In this document: positions 36,179 to 49,200 of the stretch, piece after piece
How positions within the stretch are numbered: the first letter of the stretch is position 1
How the letters are laid out: each line of letters starts with the position of its first letter
DNA from: Halichondria panicea
Taxonomy: Eukaryota > Porifera > Demospongiae > Suberitida > Halichondriidae
Reading direction: 5' to 3'
DNA: 64,000 nt
Assembly (NCBI RefSeq): GCF_963675165.1
Contig: NC_087391.1
Coordinates: 5,240,126 to 5,304,125 of the forward strand
The notes under the pieces: generated by a model
Told to the model about the DNA's origin: nothing
What the model saw: only the letters and a program-made list of their open reading frames with translations
The model's database searches: none
Position numbers and translations under genes: made by a program

Positions 36179-36448
36179 ACCACACTACTTTATGTGTCTG
36201 CTACCGATCAATGTTTTTAATCCCCATTTTGTGTAACTTAATGATTTGTGCACCTTTCATTCATGCAATATAATTATACCGTCAAAATAATTGGACATGC
36301 CATTTCTTATTGTGTAGCATATTTGGCCTCTCTCACTGAGGTGCGGCTTAGTAATGAGACATACCTATGTAATACGCCGAGGGTATAATCGAGGGTAAGG
36401 GGGCGTTGTCTAGTAAATCTAGTTGCTTGGTAACTCAATTACAAATGC
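36179..36448 (+). promoter_or_regulatory. Upstream region of EF-hand gene with an X-box
   Basis: 270 bases after the TOGARAM1 stop. GTTGCTTGGTAAC at 36422-36434 is a near-perfect palindrome matching the RFX X-box half-sites GTTGC and GGTAAC. RFX factors switch on ciliary genes in animals. It is only 15 bases before the chosen ATG; the TGCATGCAG next to that ATG could instead be a 3' splice site, which would put the X-box in an intron. Confidence 0.55.
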
Positions 36449-39400
36449 ATGCAGGCTGACAAGATGCAAGTGGCTCAGAGGAGAGAGGAACTGTACGGTC
36501 CACACAGGTCTGTCGGGAGAGAGACTGCTAAGAGACTGCAGCAAGAGGACCATATCAAATTAAATGTTTTGAGGGGAGCTGGGATTGATGAGTATGACTC
36601 CAGTGATGCCTTTGCTACAGTCTCCTCTAAATCATTCAGGGTATAATTATACTCCTTCTGTTTAGTCTATGTATATATGCACACTGCACAACATAATTCT
36701 AGTGGCTGGTGCAGTGACCTGCCTTTGACCTTCCACAGACAGCCGAACTTATAATTAAATTTGTTCGCTGCAGGCCCATTCAGGTAGCAAGTTGGTGCGG
36801 TCTAGTTGGGATCCGAATGCTCAGAATGCCTCTCACCTTCAATTTGGTTCTGACAACCCCCTCATACCACACTCCTCTGTACTCAAAGAGGACTTTGGAC
36901 CAAAGCCCCTCACCAAGGTTCGATGGGATTTTTTGACCAGCAATCATTTTGCTCACCTTATTAATCTAACTGACTGTTAGTTAAAATTATTGTTTCTCTC
37001 GTGCAGTATAAACAGCACCTTCCCAGTGGATTCAACGTTACCAATATTCCAGTAAGTCATTGTCTAAACCTAAACTAACTGTGCATGCGTATATAATGAT
37101 TGACAATGCTAATATCTCTATGCAGGATATGGCAGCCAGGTACCAGGACAATAGGACAGTTGGACAGTCCCTTTACAACGCTGACTTTGATGGAGACAAG
37201 GTAAAACACTCGTTTCCATCTGAGCTGGTGAACATACATACATACATACATACATACATACATGTACATACATGCATGCATGATAATATAAATCATCTTT
37301 ATATTACAGTGTTATGGTGAGTGGTCGTCACGATTAATCAAAGACGGTAAAAAAGTTGGACGAAGACAAAAGACAACTCTCTTCCAGAAGCGCACCCATT
37401 TTGAGCTAGGAAGTGACCCTCCATATCTGGAATCTGTTACAGGTAGTTCCTTTGCTGCTCACGGGACGCTAGGGAAAGCATCTAGTGTCAGTGGGGATGG
37501 GAACGGGAAATCAAGTGTGTTCAGAGCAGAGGATATTGTCAGTAGTCGTGAGGAGGAGAGAGAGAGATTTATGTCCGTGCAGAGAAGAGATTTCTTGACG
37601 TCAACCAACAAAAAAGAGGTTCGTGCCTAATTCTAATCATATACTTTGAATGTTGTAGATATCTTTCAATAACTCAATTTCAGGACATCGATGAGGCTAA
37701 TTCTGAAGGAGAGTTCACAGGAAGAAATTACCAGACCTCCACACACTTCCAGTTTGGGGACAGCCTGGAGCCATCCTCATCCATCTACAACCGAGGTGAG
37801 GTGCATACTAGCTCATACATAGTTGCAATGTTATGTACTGCCTATAATTATATATATGTACTCAGATTTCAGCAGCGAGGAAGTGAAAACCAGCAGGAAA
37901 ATGCTGCCAGCCCATCCCCCTTCTTCATCAAAGGTATGCTGGACTGAATTTTCTTCTTTGGTGAATGTATCATTATAGTGAGTTGGTGATTCCTGCAGGT
38001 GATGCACGAGTTTCCAGTAGTGGCGAGTGGTGTGACAACCAGTCGAAGGGATTTTGTCAAACATGATATCTTAACGAAGGAGAAACAGAGACTGACCAGC
38101 CTCAGGGCAAACAAAGTGAGACTTTTGAAAGAGTACTGTGCATGGGCATGTATACTTCCGCACTTCCCGCTTGTAGGAGAGGCAGTCAGAGTTGGCAGTT
38201 GAGCTGAAAACAGATAGCCAGGATAAAATCAAATCAGGTTCGTTCTATACAACAAAACCCCTTTGACTGTACTCTATCCTCACCGTATCATGCAGTAATG
38301 ACCATGTCATATGGTGCCCCTCCCGTGGGCACAAAGCCCGCAACGCCTATCGATCGTACCCCTAAGAACTACCACCATCTGGAGAGCAATCGAGCTCTGT
38401 TGCACCCCCCAGTGGGGGCTTACTGTTCGGAGGTACAAGGGAATTTCACAACCCCCCTGTCTGGACCTGAGGAGTGTATGAGTAAGAGGGTGTCGTCATT
38501 TGGAGAGAGGACCACAAGAATCTCTGATAACAAGAACACACACTTTGTGCTCGGATTTGATGGCACTGTTGATCAAAGTGAAAAGGTTTGTGTTTCATAA
38601 TCATTGTCAGTAATTATTATTTTTTCCAGATGGAAGAGTTTAGTAGCAGGCCGCCTGTTAATCCAAACCTGCCTGCAGCTGGCATATGCAATATTCCCAC
38701 TAAAGGCTACTCTGTTATCGAGCACAAGTAAGTCTGAGAATTGTTGCTATACTGAGTGACCAATTGTTATTGGCATGCAGTGTTGATGGTATGGAGGAGG
38801 GCACGGAGAGTGTGGAGAGATTGCAGGGTATCCTACAGCAAAGGAACTATCTCAAGAACATGAATCCCAGGGACCCACTCAACGTCAATCTGCGTAAAGC
38901 ATTCCTGGAGTACGACAAGGACTTGTACGTACTGTTTTATGTTTGACTACCTTTATCCAATGCCTATCTTTCCCCACTGAAATAGTTAACTATTTGTTAC
39001 TACCACAGGTCTGGCTCTGTCAGCCGAGAGGAGGTGAAGCAGGTCTGCAAGGAGATGGGGGTAGGCGTGGACGAAACTGACCTAAACGCCATCATTACCA
39101 GGTAAAACTATGATTGTACACGCTATTTACCTCAATCCGATTGACAATTTGTTCCACATTGGCAAACGCATAATTACGAAAACCCACTCGAATGTCCAAT
39201 GGAAAATGCTGCACTTGCATATCCCCTGTTAGCATTCGACCTCCTCATACCATTTCCCATGCATAATGCATTCCCCACTTGCTCAGTACTCCCATCAACT
39301 GATCAATGCAATTTCCCTACAGCTGTGACAAGAATGGGACTGGTCAGATTGACTACCATGACTTTGCATTGTGTCTCTCACGCCAACACCCTCCTCAGGG

Positions 39401-39725
39401 CTCTCTCGATCACGCAATCACCACAACAACTAGGAAAGATTTTAAACACCCTGAGGCCCAAAGGTATGTTATTATGCTAAAAATTGTATGTTCATAAGTT
39501 GTTTCATTCGTCTGTAGAATGAATCACATGCAGCAGTTGATGCTGCAGCTCAATAAAAAGAAAAGTGTGCCTGTTCAGTCGACACATTTTTTCCACTTAG
39601 AATCTCAAGGCAGTAAGTTGTGCTGTTATGCATTTTATCTCTACCAGCAACTATTGACTATTTTTCATGCAGATTATTTAATGTCTACCACAAGGAAAGA
39701 TTTTACCAAGCCAGAAGAACAATAA
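36449..39725 (+). CDS. EF-hand protein with repeated H-[FL]-x-[FL]-G-x-D motifs, probably axonemal
   Basis: About 13 small exons. The body repeats a short pattern: SHLQFGSDNPLIPHSSVL, THFELGSDPPYLES, THFQFGDSLEPSSSIYN, THFVLGFDGTVDQ and THFHLESQG. Most are followed by a Ser/Thr-rich stretch and a [RK]xDF or DF motif (KEDFGPK, RRDFLTS, TTRKDFKHPE, TTRKDFTKPE). Two EF-hands lie near the C-terminus. The first loop, DKDLSGSVSREE, has all canonical calcium ligands; the second, DKNGTGQIDYHD, ends in Asp. The repeat style resembles stabilisers of axonemal microtubules of the SAXO4/SAXO5 kind, but I cannot name an ortholog. Calcium binding is supported; the axonemal role is inference, helped by the X-box upstream. 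The first exon is uncertain. The stop at 39723-39725 is 62 bases before a tRNA-Ser gene. Confidence 0.72.
37232..37285. repeat. CATA tetranucleotide microsatellite in EF-hand gene intron
   Basis: (CATA)n followed by GCATGCATGCATG, in an intron of the EF-hand gene right after the DFDGDK exon. Confidence 0.9.
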
Positions 39726-39787
39726 CTGTGTAGTCTATATACCTAGCTAGAGTTATTATTGTAGAAATTTTATTTCCGTTGTGTGTA

Positions 39788-39869
39788 GACGAGGTGGCCG
39801 AGTGGTTAAGGCGATGGACTGCTAATCCATTGTGCTCTGCACGCGTGGGTTCGAATCCCATCCTCGTCG
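39788..39869 (+). tRNA. tRNA-Ser (GCT anticodon), plus-strand copy
   Basis: Identical over its 82 bases to the minus-strand gene at 20331-20412. It has the same GACGAGG acceptor stem, A box TGGCCGAGTGG, anticodon loop CTGCTAA, long variable arm and B box GGTTCGAATCC, followed by a T-run terminator (TATTTTTCTTTTCTTTTTTT). It lies between the convergent EF-hand and TET genes. Flanking sequence is not shared with the first copy. Confidence 0.97.
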
Positions 39870-40205
39870 TATTTTTCTTTTCTTTTTTTGAGTTAATGAT
39901 GATTTATTATTAGGAGTTCAAAGTCCCTTTATAATTTGATTCATTATTTTTCACTTTTACATTCACTCACAATAATTTCATGGTGAACCACAATAAATAG
40001 CAATCACTAGAAATACAAATTAATAATTAATTTGTTAGAAACTATTAAACTCTGCAAGGGACGGGGCTAGTGGTGAAACTCATGACTGACAACTCAAAAA
40101 ATCCGTAAAAAATACTAGCTATGATAAATACAAAGCTAGAAACCATATCATAGCACAACACACAAACAAATAATGGAAAATTAAAATTCTGATGAAAAAA
40201 CAGAG
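39870..40205. other. Intergenic, TET 3' flank
   Basis: AT-rich region after the tRNA terminator, probably the 3' untranslated region of TET on the minus strand. No other feature seen. Confidence 0.5.
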
Positions 40206-43200
40206 TCAGGAGAGCCACCTGCCGTAGCTCCCCGTAATAACATCTTGAGGCTTGCAAACTGAGTTGCTATATGAGTTGGTATGCTGAGTAGGCACTGAAA
40301 CAAGTCTGAACGGATAGGGTTGTGGCGTTACAACAGAGCCAGGTACCGGCCGAAATTTTTCGTAAGTGTCGACTTTCTTTATTGGGAGTTCAACATAGAA
40401 CGGATCTTCCACTTCAGAGAACGGCATGGCACGAGGCACATGGCATGATGGAATATCTAGAGGGTTGTCCATCTCTAGTTCAAGCCCCTCTTCTTCCTCC
40501 AGAAGGTTGTATATGTATTCCAGAGTGTCGGAACTTTCAGAGCTGGAGTCACAGTCTCTTTGACCTCGGGCAAATCCCTCAGCGAGAATTTGTGGTGGAA
40601 AAATCTGCCCAGAAGTACCAGGGAAATTGAACTGGCTGAGGTTGCCACTTAAATTGTTGTTCTTTTGCTCTGTGAGTAGCTTTTGTCGTGCACTTTCTTC
40701 GTTTCTAAGCTTTTGTTTCTGTTCTTCCTCGTACCAGCCGTGATACCGCCTTGTCAGCTTCTTGTGTTGGTAAAATACAATGGATAGTCTTGTCGGTAGC
40801 GACCTGCACGGGTTCTTAATGGAAGTGGTTGCATGAAGCTCTTTCTTAGCACACTCAATCAAAATGGACCCATGTCCAAGAGCTAGAGCAACTCCTCCAG
40901 GGATAGCATAGACACGATCTGAATTCCTCCGTTTCTGTTCCTTTACACAGTTCTCGTAGTCACTTTGTGGCTGCTGCTCGGAAAAAGGACCGGAAGGGGC
41001 CATTCTCGGCATATTGTTAGTGGGGGTGCCACATGCACTATCAGGTGAGGAAAAGCAAACCTGCTTCCTCTCGAGCTGATGTGAGTAACTCGTCCCATTT
41101 ATCGACGGAGAGCACTTCGGAGGTGTCGAGACCAAAGACGGTGGCATAGAGTGAAAGCCATTCATCCTTGGCATTGGTGGTTGCTCAAACTTGACTTGGT
41201 GTGAAGGAGATTCTTGCGAGGGTGCTGGGGATGAATCAGTCACCATATAGCAATCACTGTCTGAATCAGTACACGACGAGTTACCGGTTGTCGCGATGAG
41301 GTTATCCATTGGTCGTAAGGTGTGCACCATATCGTGTTCCTGCTTGATGGTCTGCCTCATCAGCGGTTGAGCTTGCAATCGCTGCATTCCGTTCATAAAG
41401 TGTGGATGGAATCCATTAACTGCGTTGGGAGAGGGGTAGGTGGGGGTGGGTTTCATTGGAGCGCTGCTCAGAGGTGGGGGGTTGGAAACACAGGGGGTAT
41501 TAGCTCTCATATCTGGGGGGAATTGAAATGGTGGTCGTTGTTGCGTCTGAATTAGAGTGTTAAAAACAGGAGCAGTGTTTGTGGGGGTAGACGGGGTCTG
41601 AGGTACGGATGACATCGAACCGTACCCTGAAGAGTGGTTGGATATGACAGGTGAGGGCGTTTGCGGATCTGTCGTGAAGGGCGGGGATCCAGACGACACG
41701 CGATTGAACGAAGGAGGATTAGGCTTAGCCAAGTTGAGGACCGGAAATTCTCGAGTTGTGTTCAATTCAGCATGAGCAGATTGATCAAAAGACGTCTGTC
41801 CTTGAGTGGCAGCGAGTGTTCTGATACGCTTGACCTCTTCCTCAGTGCGCGTTGGTTCCTCATAGCCCACCTCCTGCACGTCATCTCGGACTGGCCGAAT
41901 CTCAATGCCAGGAATACTTTGAGCGGGTGCGTTCTTGAGACGATACAGAGGGAGAACGTGGAGTTGTTCAGATGTCTCTTCAGTTGTGTCGTCTTTGCCG
42001 AGAACACCTTTCTTCAGGATAGTACACACCTGTGTGTGTGTGTGTGGGGGGGATCCATGATTGATTGCCGTATAGATTTCTATATACAATTGCTATCTAG
42101 TGTAATATTTCAGCTAACCATCCAAGCCATATCTTTGTATAACTATGCTCACTGTACATGTCAAGCTATAGCTCATTCCCACATGTATTTAGTAGCTATT
42201 ATTGTTACAGCCAGTAGGTTGTAACTAGGATTGGCAGAGAGCATTTTTGTAGCTTTTTAGCAATTTTTGTTAGTTCCTATGAAGCATGGCTTACCAGTGT
42301 AGCTCCACCATGGGTCATGTTGTGTCTGTCATAGTGACTGTGGGCGCAGAAGTCCATGCAGGCCGTGATCCCAGAGAATGGCTTCTCCTCGCCATTACCC
42401 AGACGACACTCCTGCCCCGCCTCGTTTGTAGCCACCTGTATGGAGAGAGAGAGAGAGTATTGTCAATAATGTAGCCAATAAAGTCTCTAGTAATACACCA
42501 ATGAATTTGTACATGGACAAACCAGTTTGTACAGTGCATCATAACCCACCTGATTGTCGTATGCGTCGGGAGCGAGCCACTTGTATACAGGTGCCAAATC
42601 TGTTGACAGTGCCTGCACTGTGCCTTCCAGCTCCTCTTCCTACACAAGCAAATGAAACAAAGTTAGACCACATGTTGAATGCGTGTACATGTATGTGTGA
42701 TATACTCTGGTCATCTCTATGTAATGCTTCTTTAACCTACAAGTTATGCACTTAGAGAAGTGTTGTGTCAGAGTACGTGTTAGCTCAACTTGTGTGGCTG
42801 CATAATTATAGTCCTCACCTTGGATGTATCAGTTAGCTTGAACTTCCTTGGAACTCTGCTCTTTGCAAACTTGCAGCCGTCATAGTAGACACTCCATGAG
42901 CATCCAAAGGAGAATGAGCAACCTCTTGTCTCATTGTCAGTTCCCTGACACGAACACGACTTACTGCAAGGGATAGGAATGGTTTGATAAGTCATTGCAT
43001 CAACTGTTATATTATTATTATTCTTAATCACATCTTTTATACATAGTAATGTGTGTACTACGGGAAGAAGTAGATGCATGTTTTAGTTTTGAAATTGGAT
43101 AATCCTGTCTCAAGTTAGAGGCCGTCACAGTTGAACAGCTACCACTGCTCTTTCCGTGTAACTACACACTGGTAGTATAATGAGACAGGTACTCTTTCAG

Positions 43201-46200
43201 TTGCCATAACTTGAGTTCCGTGGGTTCAATTTCAACGATTTTATGATTTTATGAAAGCTTAGAAAGATACTTTTCAAATGGTACCATCAATGTTTATATT
43301 TGGGAGATGACAGAATTTGTCAATTTCAGCCAAATACCATGGATTATAGCCCATGGTCCAATGGCGAAAAATGTAAAATTATGGCCACAATCAAATTTTG
43401 GATTTAAAAACATCATTTGAAAGGTCTCTTTCTAAGCTTTCAGAAAATCATAAAATTGTTGAAATTTGATCAATAATATGAAAGTTTCGAACAAAATTAA
43501 AATCCTATGCTCCAAGGCCGAAATATATCTTCCCTTACGTTTCATTCTTCTCGCATTTCCTGACTGTTGGTATCCCATAGGTGGGCAGAATGGTGGTGAA
43601 GTGGCGATAGATGTGCAGAGCCCGTGCATGAGACAGTCCTTCCCATAACACAATGCTGATCACAGTGTACACACCGTCACAGACATGGCCCTTGTGATGA
43701 CGATAAACAACACAAAACAGTTCCTCCTTGTCTCTGCGACGTATGATCCACTCGGCAGTAGGGCAGCCGTCGGCCGTCTTGGCTTCTATACCACCGAACG
43801 TGACCTGGGGTTAGAGCAATGTAGGGTCAAATAACGAGCAATGAGATATAGGATTTATTTCCATTTCAGGATTATTCTTCTTTAATAGTGATTGTATGGT
43901 GGCTGTAACAGTGTAAGCTAGCTGTTAGTAGCTATAGGGAACTTGGCAAGAATCGGTACATACATACATACATACATACTGTACTGTCTGTGCATAACTG
44001 TAACAGGTAGCTATAGTTCCATGGAGACATGCTTAGAGATAATTATAATTACCTGATACAATAGCATTGTTTTAGTAAAGTGTACGTGTATATATAATTA
44101 TATGCTATCAGGAGCCCATACTATGCACTGTGACAGTACCGTGTACATGTACTGACTGTACACTCACCTCCAACATTCTGAGTTTATTGCCAGTGACTGA
44201 GTATCGTTCCTCCAGCGTCTCTCGTAGCTTGTCGGGGGAGGGGCCTGAGCCGAGGTGAGTGTAGTAGAACCCTTCATCAGACCCTGCAGGGGGGGGGGGC
44301 AGAGAGGCAAGTGATTTGATGGAATTACAACAGCATAATAATGAGATGTGATACTGACCATACTGCACAGCATATACGAAGACTTAAAGAATACTGTACA
44401 ATAGAACCTTTCACTCATGATCAGATACTGGGCGGGGGGGGCAAGAAAAACATTACATAATGGCAACAATATTAGTTAAGAAAGGACTCCTATAGTAGTA
44501 GAAACAATCTTTGACTTTACATTACCAAATGTTAAGTACGTGCACAAGTATACAGCTGCGAGTGACTCACCAGGGCAACCACAGGGAGGTGGTTCCTTGA
44601 CCGAGGGCTTGCAGGTCCCGGTTCCTCGTCTCTTGCGCTTGGGGGGACTCACTTTAAACTGTATGAAAGAGGGATCAGGTGACATAGCTTGGTAAGCTCC
44701 CATGTACATTTAATTAATAGTGCATGCAGTTCCATCATATGGGTTGACATTTGTTGGGAATTTGGGAGAATCAATGTTGACAGTTGCTGTGAGAATATAC
44801 ATACGAAAAATCAAGCTAGCCTAATCATGCACGTCCAAACCACTTGCAATATGTGAATATATATATCGAGCAAACAACAATTTATTTGATTTATAAGTGG
44901 TAGAATCAGTACTAGTGTACAAATATTTATCTGCCTCAATAAGAACTATACTGGCGCACAGACACGTGTCGTGTAACCACATTGTCTCGTGAATCACATT
45001 ATAGACGACCACAAATTGACCACTAGAATATAACTAATACTCACATCTACAATTGTTGTGACCTCAAAAAGTGCTGACTAAGCAAACATTGGGATGTTAA
45101 ATAATTTATTATATACGTTTAATGTGGTATCAGCAGCATGAATGGCAATGCATGTGTTATAGGGAAACATGCATGGATCTGAACAATTCTAGTACCGTAT
45201 ATATATATAGGGTAAGTTTCGTGGGGTAAAAAATTCGTTCATGGTTAACGTATGCCAATAATAATTATACAAACAAGAAAGCTGTACATGTGAACAACAT
45301 GTGCACTTCAACTGTAGATATCTACGCAGGGGGGAGATACCAATGTTGACATAAGAATGCCCGTAACCTCAACAAAGTCAGATATTGTATTTCACAAAGG
45401 AACTGGATAATTAACCTCGACCTAACAAGGAATCGGATGCATAACTTAGTGGCTTCACACAAATGTATGTATACACAAGCAAGTACAAGCATTGTGCATT
45501 TACTCACTCGGGTCTCTGCCAAAAACTATTATAGTCACATCAATGCTAACAGTGTGTGCTTGAATGCACCCAATGGCCCAGTGTGCCAGCCAGCTAGTGT
45601 ATACTAGGAGGGTCTTATACCTTACTGACCTCTCATTTCTAGCAGTATTTTTATTTTTGTTTATATGTTATAGGGAGCACCCTTGAGAGGCCTGAGCCAT
45701 TTTGTGCTGCCCTTTCCCTTACTGTATGGATAAATATCAATCCTAAAGATCAAGAACTATCCCTAGCTTGTGTGCATGAGCTGTGTGCTGGGCAACTAGT
45801 GCACTATGAGGGAATGCATGTAGGAAATGCCTTTGGCAATTAAGAAATTGGAAGATTGAGCAATTCTTCACTTTGCATCACACACACACTCTCTCCCATG
45901 CACCGTGTGCTTTTTTTTAACACTCAGCCAATCTCAAATGAGCAGCTGGTTATCAAATTAAAAAGCCCACAGAATTCATTTGAGCAGCTTCTGTTATTTT
46001 AGTATACATGTTCAGTATTAACCCACAAATCTGCTGGGTCAGCTGACACCAACAGCCGCACTTAATTAACGAGTATACGTGTACTGTACTGTATTATACA
46101 CGCCATATGCAAGTGATGTTATTCTTACAAGTTTTAGCTTTTAGTTAAGCATACATTGAGTGCTGAAAGTGAATGCATAGTATGTTATTTGTTAGTGTTA

Positions 46201-49200
46201 TGGCTAGGGGGGAAACACAGAGCAGAGTTCAATCATCAAAGCAACAGGGAACCTATCCAGAGTATAATCAAAATATTTGAAGAAGCATAGTTATGGAAAT
46301 GTACTCATGTTACAGTGAGTGTTTACAAGTTAGTCAATTCAGGATCACCCTAGATCAATGTCTGCACACACCAACACCATTAATATGAGGTGCGTGCAAC
46401 ACAGACCGGACTAAGAAACAAGATTCCGAAGTTTGGCTGGCTACATTGAATTAACGTAGTTCACAAGTATACGCCTAATCCAAACTAAAAGCTACATATA
46501 TTATATTCATGTGCAGGCTATAAGCTTGGCCGGGGAATACCTCAGGCACAGTCACAGTAGGAGGATATGCTATCGGATTACAGACAGTTTGCATCCCACT
46601 AAGGCCCAGGGGAGGCCATTATACGTACATGAGCATACTTCCACACTAAATGCTTTGATTCGAAAACTATCAAGGATTCTCCAGCCCACAAAAAGGATGT
46701 GAATGGTGCTCCAACTTCCTAAAGTACAGATCAGTATTGAGAATAACTCATGCATGCAACCATTAGGGTGCACAGTAACTGATGAACTCATATTATATCA
46801 CAAACACCTATACAATAGAACAGCTGGTTATTATAGCTATGCTTTTCTCACAGTAGTTAGGGCATTGTAATGATGGCATAATATAGGTAATATACAATAC
46901 ACATGACCTTACACAGTTACGTGTTGCGCAATGCTGCTGGGAGGTATCACTGCTTGTAGTGTATGAGGAATCACTATTAGCTTCCTAGTGTGTGTGTGTG
47001 TGTGTGCATGGCTGACTCACCTCTGGTTGGTTCTCCTTGAGGGGTGAGTGGGAGGGAAAGGGTGTGGTCAGTCTCTCCGCAGCATTCATACTAGTAAAGT
47101 CGAATGACTGTGGCACCTCCGGATCCATTGATGTGAAAGATGTGGGGGTGGGGCATGACTGTGTGTGTGTGTGTGTGTGTGTGAGGTGTGTGTGTGTGGT
47201 GTGCATGTGTGTGTGTGGGGGGGGGGGGTGTATGTGAGCGTGTGTTATTCATTTATCTTATTAATACAATTTCAATATCCTCCTACGAGACATAAATCTA
47301 ATAACATATTCATAGCTTTTCACACTTGAATAATCAATCAGTAGTTTTTACATAATTATGACCAAAACAATGCGTTCAAGTTCAAAACTGTAATTAATAT
47401 GTTCATGTACTTATAACCACAATATATGCACAGTATATACACACACACAACGAACCCTAGCAACCACCAATAGTAACAAAGAGGCTTATTTATATGGCTT
47501 TTGTTTGTGTATCGTACACTCTAGGATTGGAACGTAGCAACCACAGAACGGTTGCACTGTTGAGACTCAAGAAAACCGTGGGCAAATTCCAAGCAGTCAC
47601 ACACATATCAAGTAGCCAGCTTACAAACAGAATATTCATTGAGTGCATACCAACCTAAACCACAGATCCAAACAGTACATGAATGTTATGTAATGACTAG
47701 ACCACGCCCGATAATGATATGCATGCTAGCTGCCATAGAAATAGCTGGTTTTCAAGGACACGTGGTTTTTTAATCAAAGGGGTTTGATCTAATTGCATCT
47801 TGTACATACCAAGGAACTTGTGAAATAAATGTACATGGTAGTGTTACATCAACATATGACATCGTCGAGGGCTTGTACTTTATACAAGAGAGTGTACTTG
47901 TGGTTGTATTATATACAAGCTAATGTTGAATACTCAGTGAGGCGGGTAGAAAGGCATGTAAACACAGGGCAGTCAGTATATCACAAGATACACACACACA
48001 CACAAGGCACATTACAGACAGACAGACACACACACACAAGGCACACTAGTACTACAGACACACACAAGGCACACCACACACACAGGGCACACCACACACA
48101 GAGCACACTACACACACACAAACACACACACACACAAGGCACACCACACACACACACACAAGGCATACCCCACACAAGGCACACTACACAGCAACTGGAG
48201 ATGACAAAAGCTTATGAGAATATAATCCTAGCATATACCCTCGAATATAAAAGTGAGTTGTGAACATATAGGAGGGATGTTTACATCCACATATGGCTGC
48301 ACAGAATTGGAAGGTGTTCTTGGGGTATTATTGTAGCCAGCCAAAGCCAATTAATTGATACGGGCAAAGAGTATGGGACAATATACTGCTTGATTTTCAA
48401 CCGAGTTTGGCCTCCGGTATGAAAACATTTACTGTGGTATTCTTAGAGAAGGGACACGAACCTGACCTTGCGTGCGTGGGAGGCTCAGACGTATTAATAT
48501 GCGGTAACAAAGTGAGAATTGAAGGGAATTTCCCTGTACACCCAGAAACCCGTATTTTAATAACCCGAATCATGTACTATACTAAGTGTATGAGGTTTGA
48601 GTTATAAGAGGCACCTTATTCAATGTGGGTATCAAGTGTCTACCACAAAACACACAAGTCTATAGAAGAGCCACTCAAAAAGACGTTTGCTACATTTTGT
48701 GAAACAATCAAGTCAAGTTTATGGAATTCAACTCACCAGAGAAGGCCTTCTCTTGAGAACGTCACATCGCCTCATCTTGCAGACAGAATTTGTGGTATTT
48801 GCGTTAGTACAGACGCTACAGGTTCCACAGTTGTCTTTCCTAAGACATCCTTCACACGTCCAACACCTCTTACGACGAACTCGTTTCTTCTTTGTCGGAC
48901 TTGGTGACGTACTTCTAGTAGGATCCACCGCTACTGGAGGTCCCGGTGTCGCATGCGAACTGGATGCAGCAGCACTCAAGTTTAGGGTACTAGGTTGGTT
49001 GATCCCACTAGTAGAGGGTTGAGGAGCTTGCGGACTTTGTGAAACTGTACTTGCAGGTACGTTAGGTGCAGGGAGGTTGATGGCCGGTGGTGCGATGGAC
49101 ACAGGGGACATTCTTACCGGACTCGCATGTAAGTACGGTTGCTGCTGTTGCTGCTGTTGCTGATACAGTATGCGAGCATTGGCTGTAGTACTGTGGACAT

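Noticed and set aside
40206-42089. TET last exon as a separate 627-residue gene starting [13 protein letters not shown]
   Set aside because: The first residues lie in the intron. The exon begins at [14 protein letters not shown] after a splice acceptor and continues the TET catalytic domain.
41661-42224. 187-residue plus-strand frame overlapping TET
   Set aside because: It is antisense to the last TET exon, which has clear homology; this frame shows no domain.
47984-48190. Possible CRISPR-like spaced repeats
   Set aside because: The CACACA/AAGGCACAC pattern is a degenerate microsatellite without constant repeats and unique spacers, and the genome is animal.
48407-48607. 66-residue plus-strand frame in TET intron 1
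   Set aside because: It is short, has no homology or splice partners, and lies antisense in an intron.
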